From F23-D06 sp045116675 (GTDB lineage Bacteria > Bacteroidota > Bacteroidia > Bacteroidales > WCHB1-69), in the NCBI GenBank assembly GCA_045116675.1, contig JBGUMF010000082.1, positions 1 to 13,194 on the forward strand: a DNA stretch of 13,194 nt, in the 5' to 3' direction. Made by a program: the position numbers and the translations under genes. Below, in pieces: positions 1-7,322 of this stretch; positions within the stretch are counted from its first letter, which is position 1; each line of letters begins with the position of its first letter. The notes below the pieces were generated by a model. That model made no database searches. It had not been told where the DNA came from and saw only the letters and a list, made by a program, of their open reading frames with translations.

Positions 1-34
1 AATCCCATTATCAGGAGTGTTCCAATTGAAGTTG

Positions 35-42
35 CAAAAGTA
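35..42 (-). promoter_or_regulatory. Possible -7 box of a divergent promoter reading off the left edge
   Basis: On the minus strand this reads TACTTTTG, an exact match to the Bacteroides -7 consensus TAnnTTTG, and it is followed by GCA as in many such promoters. I see no TTG at the expected -33 distance, so support is partial. If real, a gene on the minus strand starts just outside the window and is divergent from the barrel-imelysin-di-haem run. The surrounding stretch 1-200 is AT-rich. The plus strand is open from base 1 to the stop at 139-141, but the translation has no recognisable features, so I treat it as non-coding. Confidence 0.3.
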
Positions 43-202
43 AAAAAATTCTCCAATATGCATCTTCACGGAGATTTCGAGGAAAACAGTAAAAAGAACT
101 TTTGGAAATGTTTTTTATTTATAAGGCGCTTATCCTCATAAATGATTATTTCAGGTCCGAAATTCCTTATTTTCAGTTAGAATGTGATGAAAAACGGCGT
201 GA

Positions 203-210
203 TATTTTTG
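203..210 (+). promoter_or_regulatory. -7 box upstream of the barrel-imelysin-di-haem operon
   Basis: TATTTTTG matches the Bacteroides -7 consensus TAnnTTTG exactly and lies 17 bases before the ATG pair at 228/231. Transcription would start near 217 and give a very short leader. This supports starting the gene at 228 or 231 rather than at the upstream in-frame ATG at 102, which would place the promoter inside the coding sequence. No convincing -33 TTG is visible at 19-21 bases upstream. Confidence 0.5.
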
Positions 211-227
211 CATGTCAAAAAAAAAAG

Positions 228-1583
228 ATGATGAGAAACCACACATTCTGTCTTTTATTTCTATCCTTTTTATTTGGATTTCAAATTGTTAATGCCGCAT
301 CTCCCCAAGACACCCTCACGGCCAAACGTGCGCCTTCGGATTCGGTACGTTCCCACGGCCGGCTGACCATCGGCGGCTACGGGGAAGGCGTTTACAAATA
401 CAATTTTTACAGCGACAATGTGTTCCGATACTCCCACGCGGACCGTTACGCCCAATCCAAGGGGCACGGACGTGTGGATCTTCCGCATGCCGTGTTCATG
501 CTGGGCTACGATTTCGGGCATGGCTGGACGTTCAACGCGGAGGTGGAGTTCGAGCATGGCGGCACAGAGTCCGCCGTGGAGGTGGAAGCCGAGGAGTCCG
601 GCGAGTTCGAGCAGGAAATCGAGCGCGGCGGCGAGGTGGCACTGGAGCAGTTCTGGCTGCAGAAGTCGTTCCTGGACTCCAAAATCAACATCCGGGCCGG
701 ACATATCGTGGTGCCGGTGGGCGGCACCAACAACGCGCACTTGCCGAACGCCTTTTTCGGCGTTTACCGGCCTGAAGGGGAAAACACCATCATCCCCTGC
801 ACCTGGCATGAAACCGGCATCGAGCTGTGGGGGCGTATCAAGGGCTGGCGTTACGACGTGATGCTCATCCCCGCACTCAACTCCAGCATGTTCAACGTGT
901 CAGGCTGGGTCCACGACGGGTCCGCATCCCCGTACGAGTTCCGCGTGGCCAACAAATTGGCCGTGGCCGCCCGGGTGGACAATTACAGCGTCAAAGGCCT
1001 GCATGTGGGCATCAGCGGCTACGTGGGCAACTGCTTCCGCAATGACATCATCACCGACGAGCGTTCCACCCGTTACGCCGACGTGCGCGGCACCGTGGCC
1101 ATCGGGGGGCTGGACTTCAGCTACCAGAACGGAGGCCTGGTCCTGCGCGGCAGCGGCCTATACGGCTATCTCTCAGATGCTGCCATGGTCTCCTCCTTCA
1201 ACGCCACGCTCTCCAACAGCAGCCAGTCGCCCTACCCGCACACGCTGGTGGGCATGGCCGCCTGGACCGCCGGCGGCGAGATGGGCTACGACTTCTTCCG
1301 GCTGGCCAAAGAGAACTCCCGTCTGCGGGAACACAACTTCTTCCTGTTCGCCCGCTACGAGTATTACGACTCCTATATTCCAGCCCCGGGCCTCATCGAC
1401 TATCAGTGGAGCGACCGTCACTGCGTGAGCGCCGGCATCAACTACCGGCCTGTACCTGAGATCACCGTCAAGGCCGAAGCGGGCGTACGGCTACTCAAGG
1501 CACAATACAACCGCGAGCCCTGGATGGCCCTCGGCATCACCTGGGCCGCCTTCTTCAAACACGATTTTCACAAAGAAAAATAG
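228..1583 (+). CDS. Outer-membrane beta-barrel, porin-like, with a glutamate-rich segment
   Basis: Predicted exported outer-membrane beta-barrel of about 451 residues. Two adjacent ATGs (228, 231) open a clear signal peptide: a short basic start, a Leu/Phe-rich core, and cleavage after VNA near residue 23. The in-frame ATG at 102 would add 42 residues that hide the signal, and the -7 box at 203-210 also argues against it. The mature part is rich in alternating aromatic and polar strands and in Gly/Tyr, typical of Bacteroidota porin-like proteins. Residues about 106-140 hold 14 Glu in 36 positions, plausibly an external or lumen-facing cation-binding loop. The gene leads a run with an imelysin (50 bases downstream) and a di-haem oxidoreductase, so a role in iron or haem passage is suggested by context only. 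Substrate unknown. It does not look like a TonB receptor: there is no plug domain and it is too short. Confidence 0.8.
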   Translation: MMRNHTFCLLFLSFLFGFQIVNAASPQDTLTAKRAPSDSVRSHGRLTIGGYGEGVYKYNFYSDNVFRYSHADRYAQSKGHGRVDLPHAVFMLGYDFGHGWTFNAEVEFEHGGTESAVEVEAEESGEFEQEIERGGEVALEQFWLQKSFLDSKINIRAGHIVVPVGGTNNAHLPNAFFGVYRPEGENTIIPCTWHETGIELWGRIKGWRYDVMLIPALNSSMFNVSGWVHDGSASPYEFRVANKLAVAARVDNYSVKGLHVGISGYVGNCFRNDIITDERSTRYADVRGTVAIGGLDFSYQNGGLVLRGSGLYGYLSDAAMVSSFNATLSNSSQSPYPHTLVGMAAWTAGGEMGYDFFRLAKENSRLREHNFFLFARYEYYDSYIPAPGLIDYQWSDRHCVSAGINYRPVPEITVKAEAGVRLLKAQYNREPWMALGITWAAFFKHDFHKEK

Positions 1584-1633
1584 CGTAAGCCATTTTCCCA
1601 CTGATTATTATACAATTAAAATATCATAACAAA

Positions 1634-2782
1634 ATGAAGCACGTATCCAAACTCTTATGCATTGCCCTTTGCATTGTCGCAGGGCTCACGACCTCCTGTC
1701 ACCACGGAGGCAATTATCTGAAAGATGAAACCCAGACGGCCATCCTGAAACAGTATGTGGAGAACACCATCCAGCCCACCTACACCAACCTGGCCAACTA
1801 CACCGACCAGCTGGTAACGGAGCTCAAGGCGTTCCAGGCCAACCCCTCGCAGGGCAACCTCAACCAAGTCTGCGCCACCTTCCTCACCGCCCGTGCCTGG
1901 TGGGAGAAGAGCGAGGCCTTCCTGTTCGGTGCCGCTTCCGACTTCGGTATTGACCCGCATATCGACTCCTGGCCGCTGGACGAAGATGCTTTCCAAAACC
2001 TGATGAGCAGTCCGAACATGCTGGCCGCCCTTGGTGGCGAGGATGGCGATGTGGTGGCCGGTGAGCAGCTCGGCAACTCGCTGCTCGGCTTCCACGGCAT
2101 AGAATATATCCTCTTCGCCGATGGCCAACCCAAAAGCGCCGAGGCCATCTCAAGCACGGAAATCGTGTATGCCATCGCTGTAGCCGGCGACCTCCGCAAC
2201 CGCTGTTTCCAACTGGAGGTGAGCTGGATTGGCGACAATGCCGCCAAGACGCACCGCGACAAGGTGGAGGAACTGGAGCTCAACTCCACCGTCAACGGCG
2301 GCGACTACAGTTACGGCGACAACCTGATGAGGGCGGGCAATGCCGGCAGCACCTACATCAGCACCGTGCAGGGCCTTCTGGCCATCGTGGACGGCTGCAA
2401 GACTATCGCCGACGAGGTGGGCACCTCCAAAATCGGCAAGCCCTACAACGGCGAGGACCCCACCTACATAGAGTCGCCCTACAGCCAGAAATCCATCGAA
2501 GATTTTTACAACAACATCGTGAGCATAGAGCACGCCTACTACGGTGGCGTTGAAGGAAACCAAAGTGAGAAATACTCCCTGCACGGCTACGTGAAAGCCG
2601 TGGATGCGGATCTTGACGGCCGCGTGGTGGAGGCTATCAACAACGCCAAAGCCAAGATTAATGCCATGCCCCGGCCATTTGTCCAGAACTATTCCAACCC
2701 CACCAACGCAGAAGCTATCACAGCTTGCCAAAATCTCGATGATATTCTATCGGAAGTAAAAGAGACTTTAACAGGAAAATAA
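1634..2782 (+). CDS. Imelysin-family (M75) lipoprotein, IrpA-like
   Basis: 382-residue periplasmic or membrane-anchored lipoprotein of the imelysin (M75) family. The N-terminus is a lipoprotein signal with lipobox LTTSC, lipidated Cys at residue 22. Family hallmarks are present in order: RAWWEKSEAFLFG around residues 87-99, DPHIDSWPLD around 107-116, and the signature GxHxxE as GFHGIE at residues 152-157. The rest is predicted helical, as in the family's four-helix-bundle fold. Length is normal for a single-domain imelysin. The family includes cyanobacterial IrpA and the M75 domain of EfeO and is linked to iron uptake or iron regulation; despite the peptidase name, a proteolytic role is doubtful for many members. 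It sits 50 bases after the barrel gene and 38 bases before the di-haem oxidoreductase, with no terminator between, so co-transcription is likely. The imelysin and di-haem pairing recurs in Bacteroidota and supports an iron-related job. Confidence 0.9.
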   Translation: MKHVSKLLCIALCIVAGLTTSCHHGGNYLKDETQTAILKQYVENTIQPTYTNLANYTDQLVTELKAFQANPSQGNLNQVCATFLTARAWWEKSEAFLFGAASDFGIDPHIDSWPLDEDAFQNLMSSPNMLAALGGEDGDVVAGEQLGNSLLGFHGIEYILFADGQPKSAEAISSTEIVYAIAVAGDLRNRCFQLEVSWIGDNAAKTHRDKVEELELNSTVNGGDYSYGDNLMRAGNAGSTYISTVQGLLAIVDGCKTIADEVGTSKIGKPYNGEDPTYIESPYSQKSIEDFYNNIVSIEHAYYGGVEGNQSEKYSLHGYVKAVDADLDGRVVEAINNAKAKINAMPRPFVQNYSNPTNAEAITACQNLDDILSEVKETLTGK

Positions 2783-2820
2783 AATCACCCGTTTGAAATT
2801 ATTAATAACATTATTGTACT

Positions 2821-4380
2821 ATGAAAAAAACATTTTTCTTCCTTATTGGTTCACTCCTGATGGTGGGTGGGACACTGTCGGGGTGCCACCGACAGATTGA
2901 AGACCCTGACTGGCTGGAAGAGGAGACCTACGCTGGCGGCAAGTTAGGAACCACGTTCAACAGTTCCTCCTCCGCCTACGAGGATCCCGCTCCCGCTGTC
3001 AGTGACATCGCCGCTTTCAAATACGGAGAGTATCTTTTCGAGCGTGATTTCAACACCAACACCCCACCCTTCAACGGTCTCGGCCCGCTTTACATCCGGA
3101 GTTCCTGCATAGCCTGCCATCCGGGTTACGGCCACGGCAAACGGATGGACCGCTATGCGGCTAACGACTGGGGCAACGGATATCTGCTGGTGGTCACCGA
3201 CCAGAACGACAACTACATCTCCTCGCTGACGGGCATGCCGCAGACCAAGGCCACACCGCCCTTCACAGCCCCCATCGACGAATCGCAGATCCAGATTAGC
3301 TGGTTGGACTACGTTGACGAATGGGGCAACCGTTTCCCCGATGGCGAATCCTACAGTCTGATTTACCCGCAAGTTACCATTCCTTCATCGGCCTACTATG
3401 TCCCGCTGGAAGTCAACGGCACCACCATCCCCTACGGCAGTGAGATTGTGCGGTTGGAGTCCACCATCGGCATTTACGGCACCGGCCTGCTGGATGCCAT
3501 TCCGGATGACTCGCTGAAAGCCCAGTATCAGAAGGAATACCAGGCCGGCGCAAGACTCAATCCGGCCATGTGGGCGGGCTCCGATTGGGCACCTACCGGG
3601 CTGTACGGCAACACTAGCCATCCCAAACGCTTTACGTATGCCTGCACCCGTGGGCCTCTGCAGGACGGTCCTGGTGCCAACGCCATCTGGAACATCACCA
3701 ATGTGACGCGCGGCGACCGCCGCTACCACTACATGACCGCGACGTATGCCCGCGTGGCCTCCCAGGACCCCAACGTGCAGGCCCAATTCTACCAATATTA
3801 TCCCCAATACAACACTGGCGATGTGGAAGCGGACATCTACAACTACCTGATGAGCCGCGATCTGCCTGCCGAGATGAGCAACGACGACTACGTGAACCTC
3901 ATGATCTGGCATCGTGGTCTGGCCGTGCCCGCCGCGCGGAATCTTAGCGACACCACCATCCAACGCGGCCGTAGGCTCTTCCGCGAAATCGGCTGCGCCC
4001 ACTGCCACCGACCCAGCTGGACCACCGGTCCGGATCGCTTCACCGACCCCAACGGCTTTTTCACAACTGGCGACCGGAGGCTGCCAAGCTATCCTCACCA
4101 GAAGATATGGCCCTATACCGATATGATCCAACACCGACTGCACATGCAGAACGACATCCGCACCGGTTGGTGCCGGACTACCCCACTATGGGGACGTGGA
4201 CTCTCCGCCATCTGCACAGGCTCCGCCGACCGCCTGCACGACTGCCGCGCACGCAATGTCATCGAGGCCATCATGTGGCATGGCAACGTTCAGAGTGACG
4301 CCCGCCGCTCGGTCGAGCAATTCCGCAACCTCAGCAAGGCGGACCGCGATGCCATCGTCAAATTCATCAATGCCATTTAA
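2821..4380 (+). CDS. Di-haem oxidoreductase (DHOR family) lipoprotein
   Basis: 519-residue c-type cytochrome lipoprotein of the di-haem oxidoreductase family (often annotated thiol oxidoreductase or putative peroxidase, distantly MauG-like). The signal peptide ends in lipobox LSGC, Cys22. Two haem-attachment motifs are visible: CIACH at residues 96-100, preceded by the GLGPLYIRSSC context typical of the family, and CAHCH at 392-396. The C-terminal block RTTPLWGRG, LHDCRAR, AIMWHG matches the family's conserved end. The expected place of action is the periplasm, anchored by lipid. Three cysteines outside the haem sites (451, 465, 475) are clustered near the C-terminus; in the family as I recall it, the residue after LHD is usually Gly. 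The gene follows the imelysin by 38 bases and precedes a ResB-CcsA haem lyase that could mature it. The actual substrate (ferrous iron, haem or peroxide) is not shown by the sequence. Confidence 0.9.
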   Translation: MKKTFFFLIGSLLMVGGTLSGCHRQIEDPDWLEEETYAGGKLGTTFNSSSSAYEDPAPAVSDIAAFKYGEYLFERDFNTNTPPFNGLGPLYIRSSCIACHPGYGHGKRMDRYAANDWGNGYLLVVTDQNDNYISSLTGMPQTKATPPFTAPIDESQIQISWLDYVDEWGNRFPDGESYSLIYPQVTIPSSAYYVPLEVNGTTIPYGSEIVRLESTIGIYGTGLLDAIPDDSLKAQYQKEYQAGARLNPAMWAGSDWAPTGLYGNTSHPKRFTYACTRGPLQDGPGANAIWNITNVTRGDRRYHYMTATYARVASQDPNVQAQFYQYYPQYNTGDVEADIYNYLMSRDLPAEMSNDDYVNLMIWHRGLAVPAARNLSDTTIQRGRRLFREIGCAHCHRPSWTTGPDRFTDPNGFFTTGDRRLPSYPHQKIWPYTDMIQHRLHMQNDIRTGWCRTTPLWGRGLSAICTGSADRLHDCRARNVIEAIMWHGNVQSDARRSVEQFRNLSKADRDAIVKFINAI

Positions 4381-4395
4381 TTATAAATAATCCAA

Positions 4396-4425
4396 TGTAG
4401 AGACGCGATTCATCACGTCTCTACA
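4396..4425 (+). repeat. 30-base palindromic repeat after the di-haem gene, possible terminator
   Basis: Arms TGTAGAGACG (4396-4405) and CGTCTCTACA (4416-4425) are perfect 10-base inverted repeats. Inside them a C-A mismatch is followed by a further GAT/ATC pairing, so the whole unit is nearly palindromic. An AATTTT stretch follows, so it could also act as a weak terminator for the upstream operon. As I recall, a GTAGAGACG...CGTCTCTAC palindrome is scattered in intergenic DNA of several bacterial groups, including Bacteroidota and cyanobacteria; only one copy is present in this window. Confidence 0.65.
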
Positions 4426-4432
4426 ATTTTAA

Positions 4433-4440
4433 TATTTTTG
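4433..4440 (+). promoter_or_regulatory. Possible -7 box for the ResB-CcsA gene
   Basis: TATTTTTG matches TAnnTTTG and is followed by a C. It lies 26 bases before the ATG at 4467 and just downstream of the palindromic repeat. No TTG is visible at the -33 distance, because the palindrome occupies that place. It may give the cytochrome-maturation gene its own transcription in addition to read-through from the upstream operon. Confidence 0.4.
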
Positions 4441-4445
4441 CAAAC

Positions 4446-4467
4446 CGTAAATCGTAAAACCGAAAAA
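4446..4467 (+). repeat. Imperfect heptamer repeat abutting the ResB-CcsA start codon
   Basis: CGTAAAT (4446-4452), CGTAAAA (4453-4459) and, after one extra C, CGAAAAA (4461-4467) form an imperfect tandem of 7-base units running into the ATG. The A-rich leader could help translation initiation, since no Shine-Dalgarno sequence is present. Copy number is low, so it may be chance or slipped-strand residue. Confidence 0.4.
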
Positions 4468-6695
4468 TGAGACCCCTCCGACATATCCTCACCATCCTGA
4501 CAGTTAGCCTGATTGCCGTTCTGGCCGCGGGCACATTTGTGGAGAAATTCCATGGTCCCGACTACGCATTGTCGCACATCTACGGCACCTGGTGGTTTGT
4601 AGGGCTTTGGGCCCTGGCCGCCGCCGGCATGGTGGTCATGCTGCTGCTCGGGAAATCCTGGCGACGGCCAGCGGTCTGCACCCTGCACCTTGCCGTACTG
4701 CTGATCCTGCTCGGTGCCCTGCTCACCAAACTCACAGGCCAGCACGGGGAGATGACCTTGCATCCGGGGGTGGCCACCGACGGGTTCACCATAGAGAGCC
4801 ATAATGAGAGAAGTGAAGCCCAGCTGCCCTTCACGCTCACCCTCGACCGCTTCGAGGTGGAGATGTACCCCGGCACCCATTCGCCCATGGACTTTGTGAG
4901 TTATCTCCAAATCACAGACGGAGAGGTTTGCACCACGGCCCGCATCTCCATGAACCGCATCCTCAAACATCGCCACTACCGCTTCTATCAGAGCGACTAC
5001 GACGAGGAGGGCAACTCCGTGCTGGCGGTGGCCCACGACCCCTGGGGCACGGGCGTGACCTACGCAGGCTACATCCTGCTGCTCATCGCGTCAGCATGGC
5101 TGTTTTTCGAACGCAACGGACAGTTTCACACTCTATTGCGGAAAGTATCCTCTCCAGCAGCAATGCTGTTCGCCGTCCTCCTGACGGTTGGTGCCACGTT
5201 GCCCGCCGAGGCAGCCAACAAGCCACGCACCTTGCCCAGAGAGAGCGCTGACAAGATGGGGCAGATGTATGTGATGTACAAAGGACGCGTATGCCCGCTG
5301 CAGACCTTGGCCAAGGATTTCACCACCAAGCTCTGCGGCAACGCCCGCTATCGCGGCTACACGCCGGAGCAGGTCTTCAGCGGATGGCTGTTCTACACCT
5401 ACGACTGGCAAGACGAGCCCGTTTTCAAAATCAAAGGCAACACCGTACGGGAAGCCCTCGGCATTGACGGCAAATACGCCCGACTGGCCGATTTCAGCGA
5501 CCACTACGGACAGTACAAACTGGAAGGGAAAGTGCAGTCGCTACCAATGGGCGACCCGCAACGCAAGAAATACAGGGCCGCCGACGAGAAATACCAGCTC
5601 ATCCAGATGCTCAACAACGGCAAACTGCTCAAGATGTTCCCCCACGCCGACAGCACAAACAACATCACCTGGTATTCGCAGAATAACGAACTGCCACTCA
5701 ACATTTCCGATGACGAATACCTCTTCATCCGCAAGCAGCTGAGCCTTTGCCAGGAGTATGTGGTGCAAGGTAATTTTGACGCCTTGAATGAGGTTTTTGA
5801 GAAAACGCGAATCTATCAGGAAAAATACGCTTTAGGGAACGTGCCTTCCAAGGCGCAGTACCGTGCCGAACGGCTCTACAACCGCCTGACCGCGGGCAGA
5901 TGGCTGGCGATGGTCAATATTACGCTGGGCCTGTTCTGCTTCGCGATGGCTCTCTTCTGTATCGGGAGGGGCATAAAGCTCCACACATCTGTACGCCGGC
6001 TGGCTTTGGTATGGATGGCGCTATTGGCACTCTTCCTTGCCCTCCTGTTTGTCCTGCGCTGGATTGCCGGCGGCCATGTGCCGATGGCCGGCAGTTTCGA
6101 CGCGATGAATCTGCTGGCCCTGAGTATTGTCATCATCACCCTGCTCATGGCCAACAAGTACGAATTGGCCTTGCCGGCGGGCCTGCTGATGACCGGCTTC
6201 GTGCTGCTGGTGCAGATGATGGGCGGCGCCAACCCGCCAGTCACTCATCTGATGCCCGTGCTCACCTCACCATTGCTCAGCCTACACGTCACCGTCATCA
6301 TGATAGCCTACGCCCTGCTCTTTTTCATCATGCTCAATGGCATCAGCGCGGTGGTGATGCGATGCGTACAACCGGAAAACAGCGCCTATATAGAGCGTTT
6401 GCAAGACATCAGTAGGATCATGCTATACCCGGCAGTGGCGTTGCTGGCGTTGGGCATCATCATTGGGGCGGTATGGGCCAACATTTCGTGGGGCCGCTAC
6501 TGGGCCTGGGACCCGAAGGAGGTGTGGGCGCTGATTACGCTGCTGGTTTACGCCATGCCGCTATACAGCACTGTTTGGAAATCGTTCCAAAAACCGATGT
6601 TCTTCCATATCTATGGCATCGTGGCGTTCCTGAGCGTGCTCATCACCTACTTCGGCGTGAACCTCATCCTGGGTGGTATGCACAGTTATATGTAA
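4467..6695 (+). CDS. ccsBA: Fused ResB-CcsA cytochrome c haem lyase (System II)
   Basis: 742-residue inner-membrane protein that exports haem and attaches it to CxxCH motifs of periplasmic cytochromes c. The N-terminal ResB (CcsB)-like part has membrane segments at about residues 6-24, 42-62 and 69-88, the last with His74, followed by a beta-rich periplasmic stretch and further membrane segments near 195-215 and 230-248. A large periplasmic loop (about 250-480) leads to the CcsA-like part, which has a cluster of membrane helices from about 485. Diagnostic residues are visible: His607 in PLLSLHV, the WWD motif WGRYWAWDPKEVW at 675-687, His714, and His739 in the terminal MHSYM. These correspond to the external and membrane histidines flanking the WWD haem-handling region. 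The fused form is known from Helicobacter and Bacteroidota. It stands 86 bases after the di-haem oxidoreductase, a likely client. Symbol given by family, not by strain homology. Confidence 0.92.
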   Translation: MRPLRHILTILTVSLIAVLAAGTFVEKFHGPDYALSHIYGTWWFVGLWALAAAGMVVMLLLGKSWRRPAVCTLHLAVLLILLGALLTKLTGQHGEMTLHPGVATDGFTIESHNERSEAQLPFTLTLDRFEVEMYPGTHSPMDFVSYLQITDGEVCTTARISMNRILKHRHYRFYQSDYDEEGNSVLAVAHDPWGTGVTYAGYILLLIASAWLFFERNGQFHTLLRKVSSPAAMLFAVLLTVGATLPAEAANKPRTLPRESADKMGQMYVMYKGRVCPLQTLAKDFTTKLCGNARYRGYTPEQVFSGWLFYTYDWQDEPVFKIKGNTVREALGIDGKYARLADFSDHYGQYKLEGKVQSLPMGDPQRKKYRAADEKYQLIQMLNNGKLLKMFPHADSTNNITWYSQNNELPLNISDDEYLFIRKQLSLCQEYVVQGNFDALNEVFEKTRIYQEKYALGNVPSKAQYRAERLYNRLTAGRWLAMVNITLGLFCFAMALFCIGRGIKLHTSVRRLALVWMALLALFLALLFVLRWIAGGHVPMAGSFDAMNLLALSIVIITLLMANKYELALPAGLLMTGFVLLVQMMGGANPPVTHLMPVLTSPLLSLHVTVIMIAYALLFFIMLNGISAVVMRCVQPENSAYIERLQDISRIMLYPAVALLALGIIIGAVWANISWGRYWAWDPKEVWALITLLVYAMPLYSTVWKSFQKPMFFHIYGIVAFLSVLITYFGVNLILGGMHSYM

Positions 6696-6705
6696 ATGTA
6701 AGATA

Positions 6706-7308
6706 ATGAAACGATTGGCTTTAACGGTTTTAATAGGATTCCTGCTCGCCTGTTCCGTACATGGGCAGGAGGATGCACATCAGAAGGTGGTGGCGGGATT
6801 CAATGGCGGCATGATGATCCATACCGGCTACCTGCAGGGCACACTGCCGGAAATCGGGTACCGCGCGCAGGGTGCGCCTTTCGGATTGGGAGGTGTCATC
6901 CGCGTGGCCTTGGGCCGCCATTGGATGGTGGGAGGCGAGGGTTACGTCTCCACCCTGCGTCAGATGCGCAACGGAAGCTATATCAAATACGGATGGGGCG
7001 GTCTGTTAGGCGAGTTCTACTGGCCCTTCAAGCACGTTATGCCCTACGTGGGACTGACGGTGGGCGGCGGCTCCCAGACCACCTTTCTGTTGTTTGACGG
7101 CGACGCCGATGACTGGACCATGGAACAAGACGCCGTCTTCCACAAACAGGTCTTCTATGCCATCACCCCTTTTACCGGTTGCGATTTCATCCTCACCAAG
7201 GCCGTGCATCTGACATTGAAAGCCGACTGGCTGAACACTATTTCACATACCAGATGGATGAAGCCCACCGGTCCCCGGTTTTATTTCGGGGTCATTTTTT
7301 ACCATTAA
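6706..7308 (+). CDS. Small exported beta-rich protein, probably outer-membrane barrel
   Basis: 200 residues from the ATG at 6706, which is 10 bases after the ResB-CcsA stop, so the two are probably co-transcribed. An upstream in-frame ATG (6673) overlaps the previous gene and would bury the signal peptide. The N-terminus is a signal sequence; cleavage near VHG-Q (residue 20) is most likely, although LLAC at 13-16 could be a weak lipobox. The mature part shows amphipathic beta strands rich in Gly and aromatics (GGMMIHTGYLQG, VGGEGYVST, GWGGLLGEFYW, YVGLTVGGG) and ends in Tyr-His after FYFGVIF, like an outer-membrane barrel of about eight strands. I do not recognise a named family. An acidic patch DGDADDW sits in one loop around residues 127-133. 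Being tied to the haem lyase suggests an envelope or redox link, unproven. Confidence 0.75.
   Translation: MKRLALTVLIGFLLACSVHGQEDAHQKVVAGFNGGMMIHTGYLQGTLPEIGYRAQGAPFGLGGVIRVALGRHWMVGGEGYVSTLRQMRNGSYIKYGWGGLLGEFYWPFKHVMPYVGLTVGGGSQTTFLLFDGDADDWTMEQDAVFHKQVFYAITPFTGCDFILTKAVHLTLKADWLNTISHTRWMKPTGPRFYFGVIFYH
7273..7300 (+). terminator. Possible intrinsic terminator at the end of the small barrel gene
   Basis: CCCCG (7273-7277) and CGGGG (7287-7291) form a 5-base GC stem with a 9-base loop, followed by TCATTTTTT (7292-7300). It overlaps the last codons of the barrel gene. It faces a convergent gene whose stop is only 14 bases beyond the barrel stop, where a terminator is expected. The stem is short, so strength is uncertain. 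Confidence 0.4.
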
Positions 7309-7322
7309 AAAGAAATACAGCA

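Noticed and set aside
1..141. Open frame from base 1 to the stop at 139-141 as the tail of an upstream gene
   Set aside because: AT-rich, Lys/Ser/Phe-rich translation without any recognisable end of a family, unlike the GC-rich coding sequence of the window; a minus-strand promoter box lies inside it.
138..151. ATAAATGATTATTT as a Fur-like box upstream of the barrel operon
   Set aside because: It is only a short A/T-rich partial inverted repeat. Such matches are expected by chance in this AT-rich spacer, and the Fur site of this group is not known to me.
102..227. N-terminal extension of the barrel gene from the ATG at 102
   Set aside because: It would place 42 residues before a clear signal peptide and put the -7 box at 203-210 inside the coding sequence.
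3385..4143. 252-codon open frame on - opposite the di-haem oxidoreductase
   Set aside because: Shadow of the CxxCH-bearing gene; no start context, no recognisable motif and low-complexity Val/Gly/His composition.
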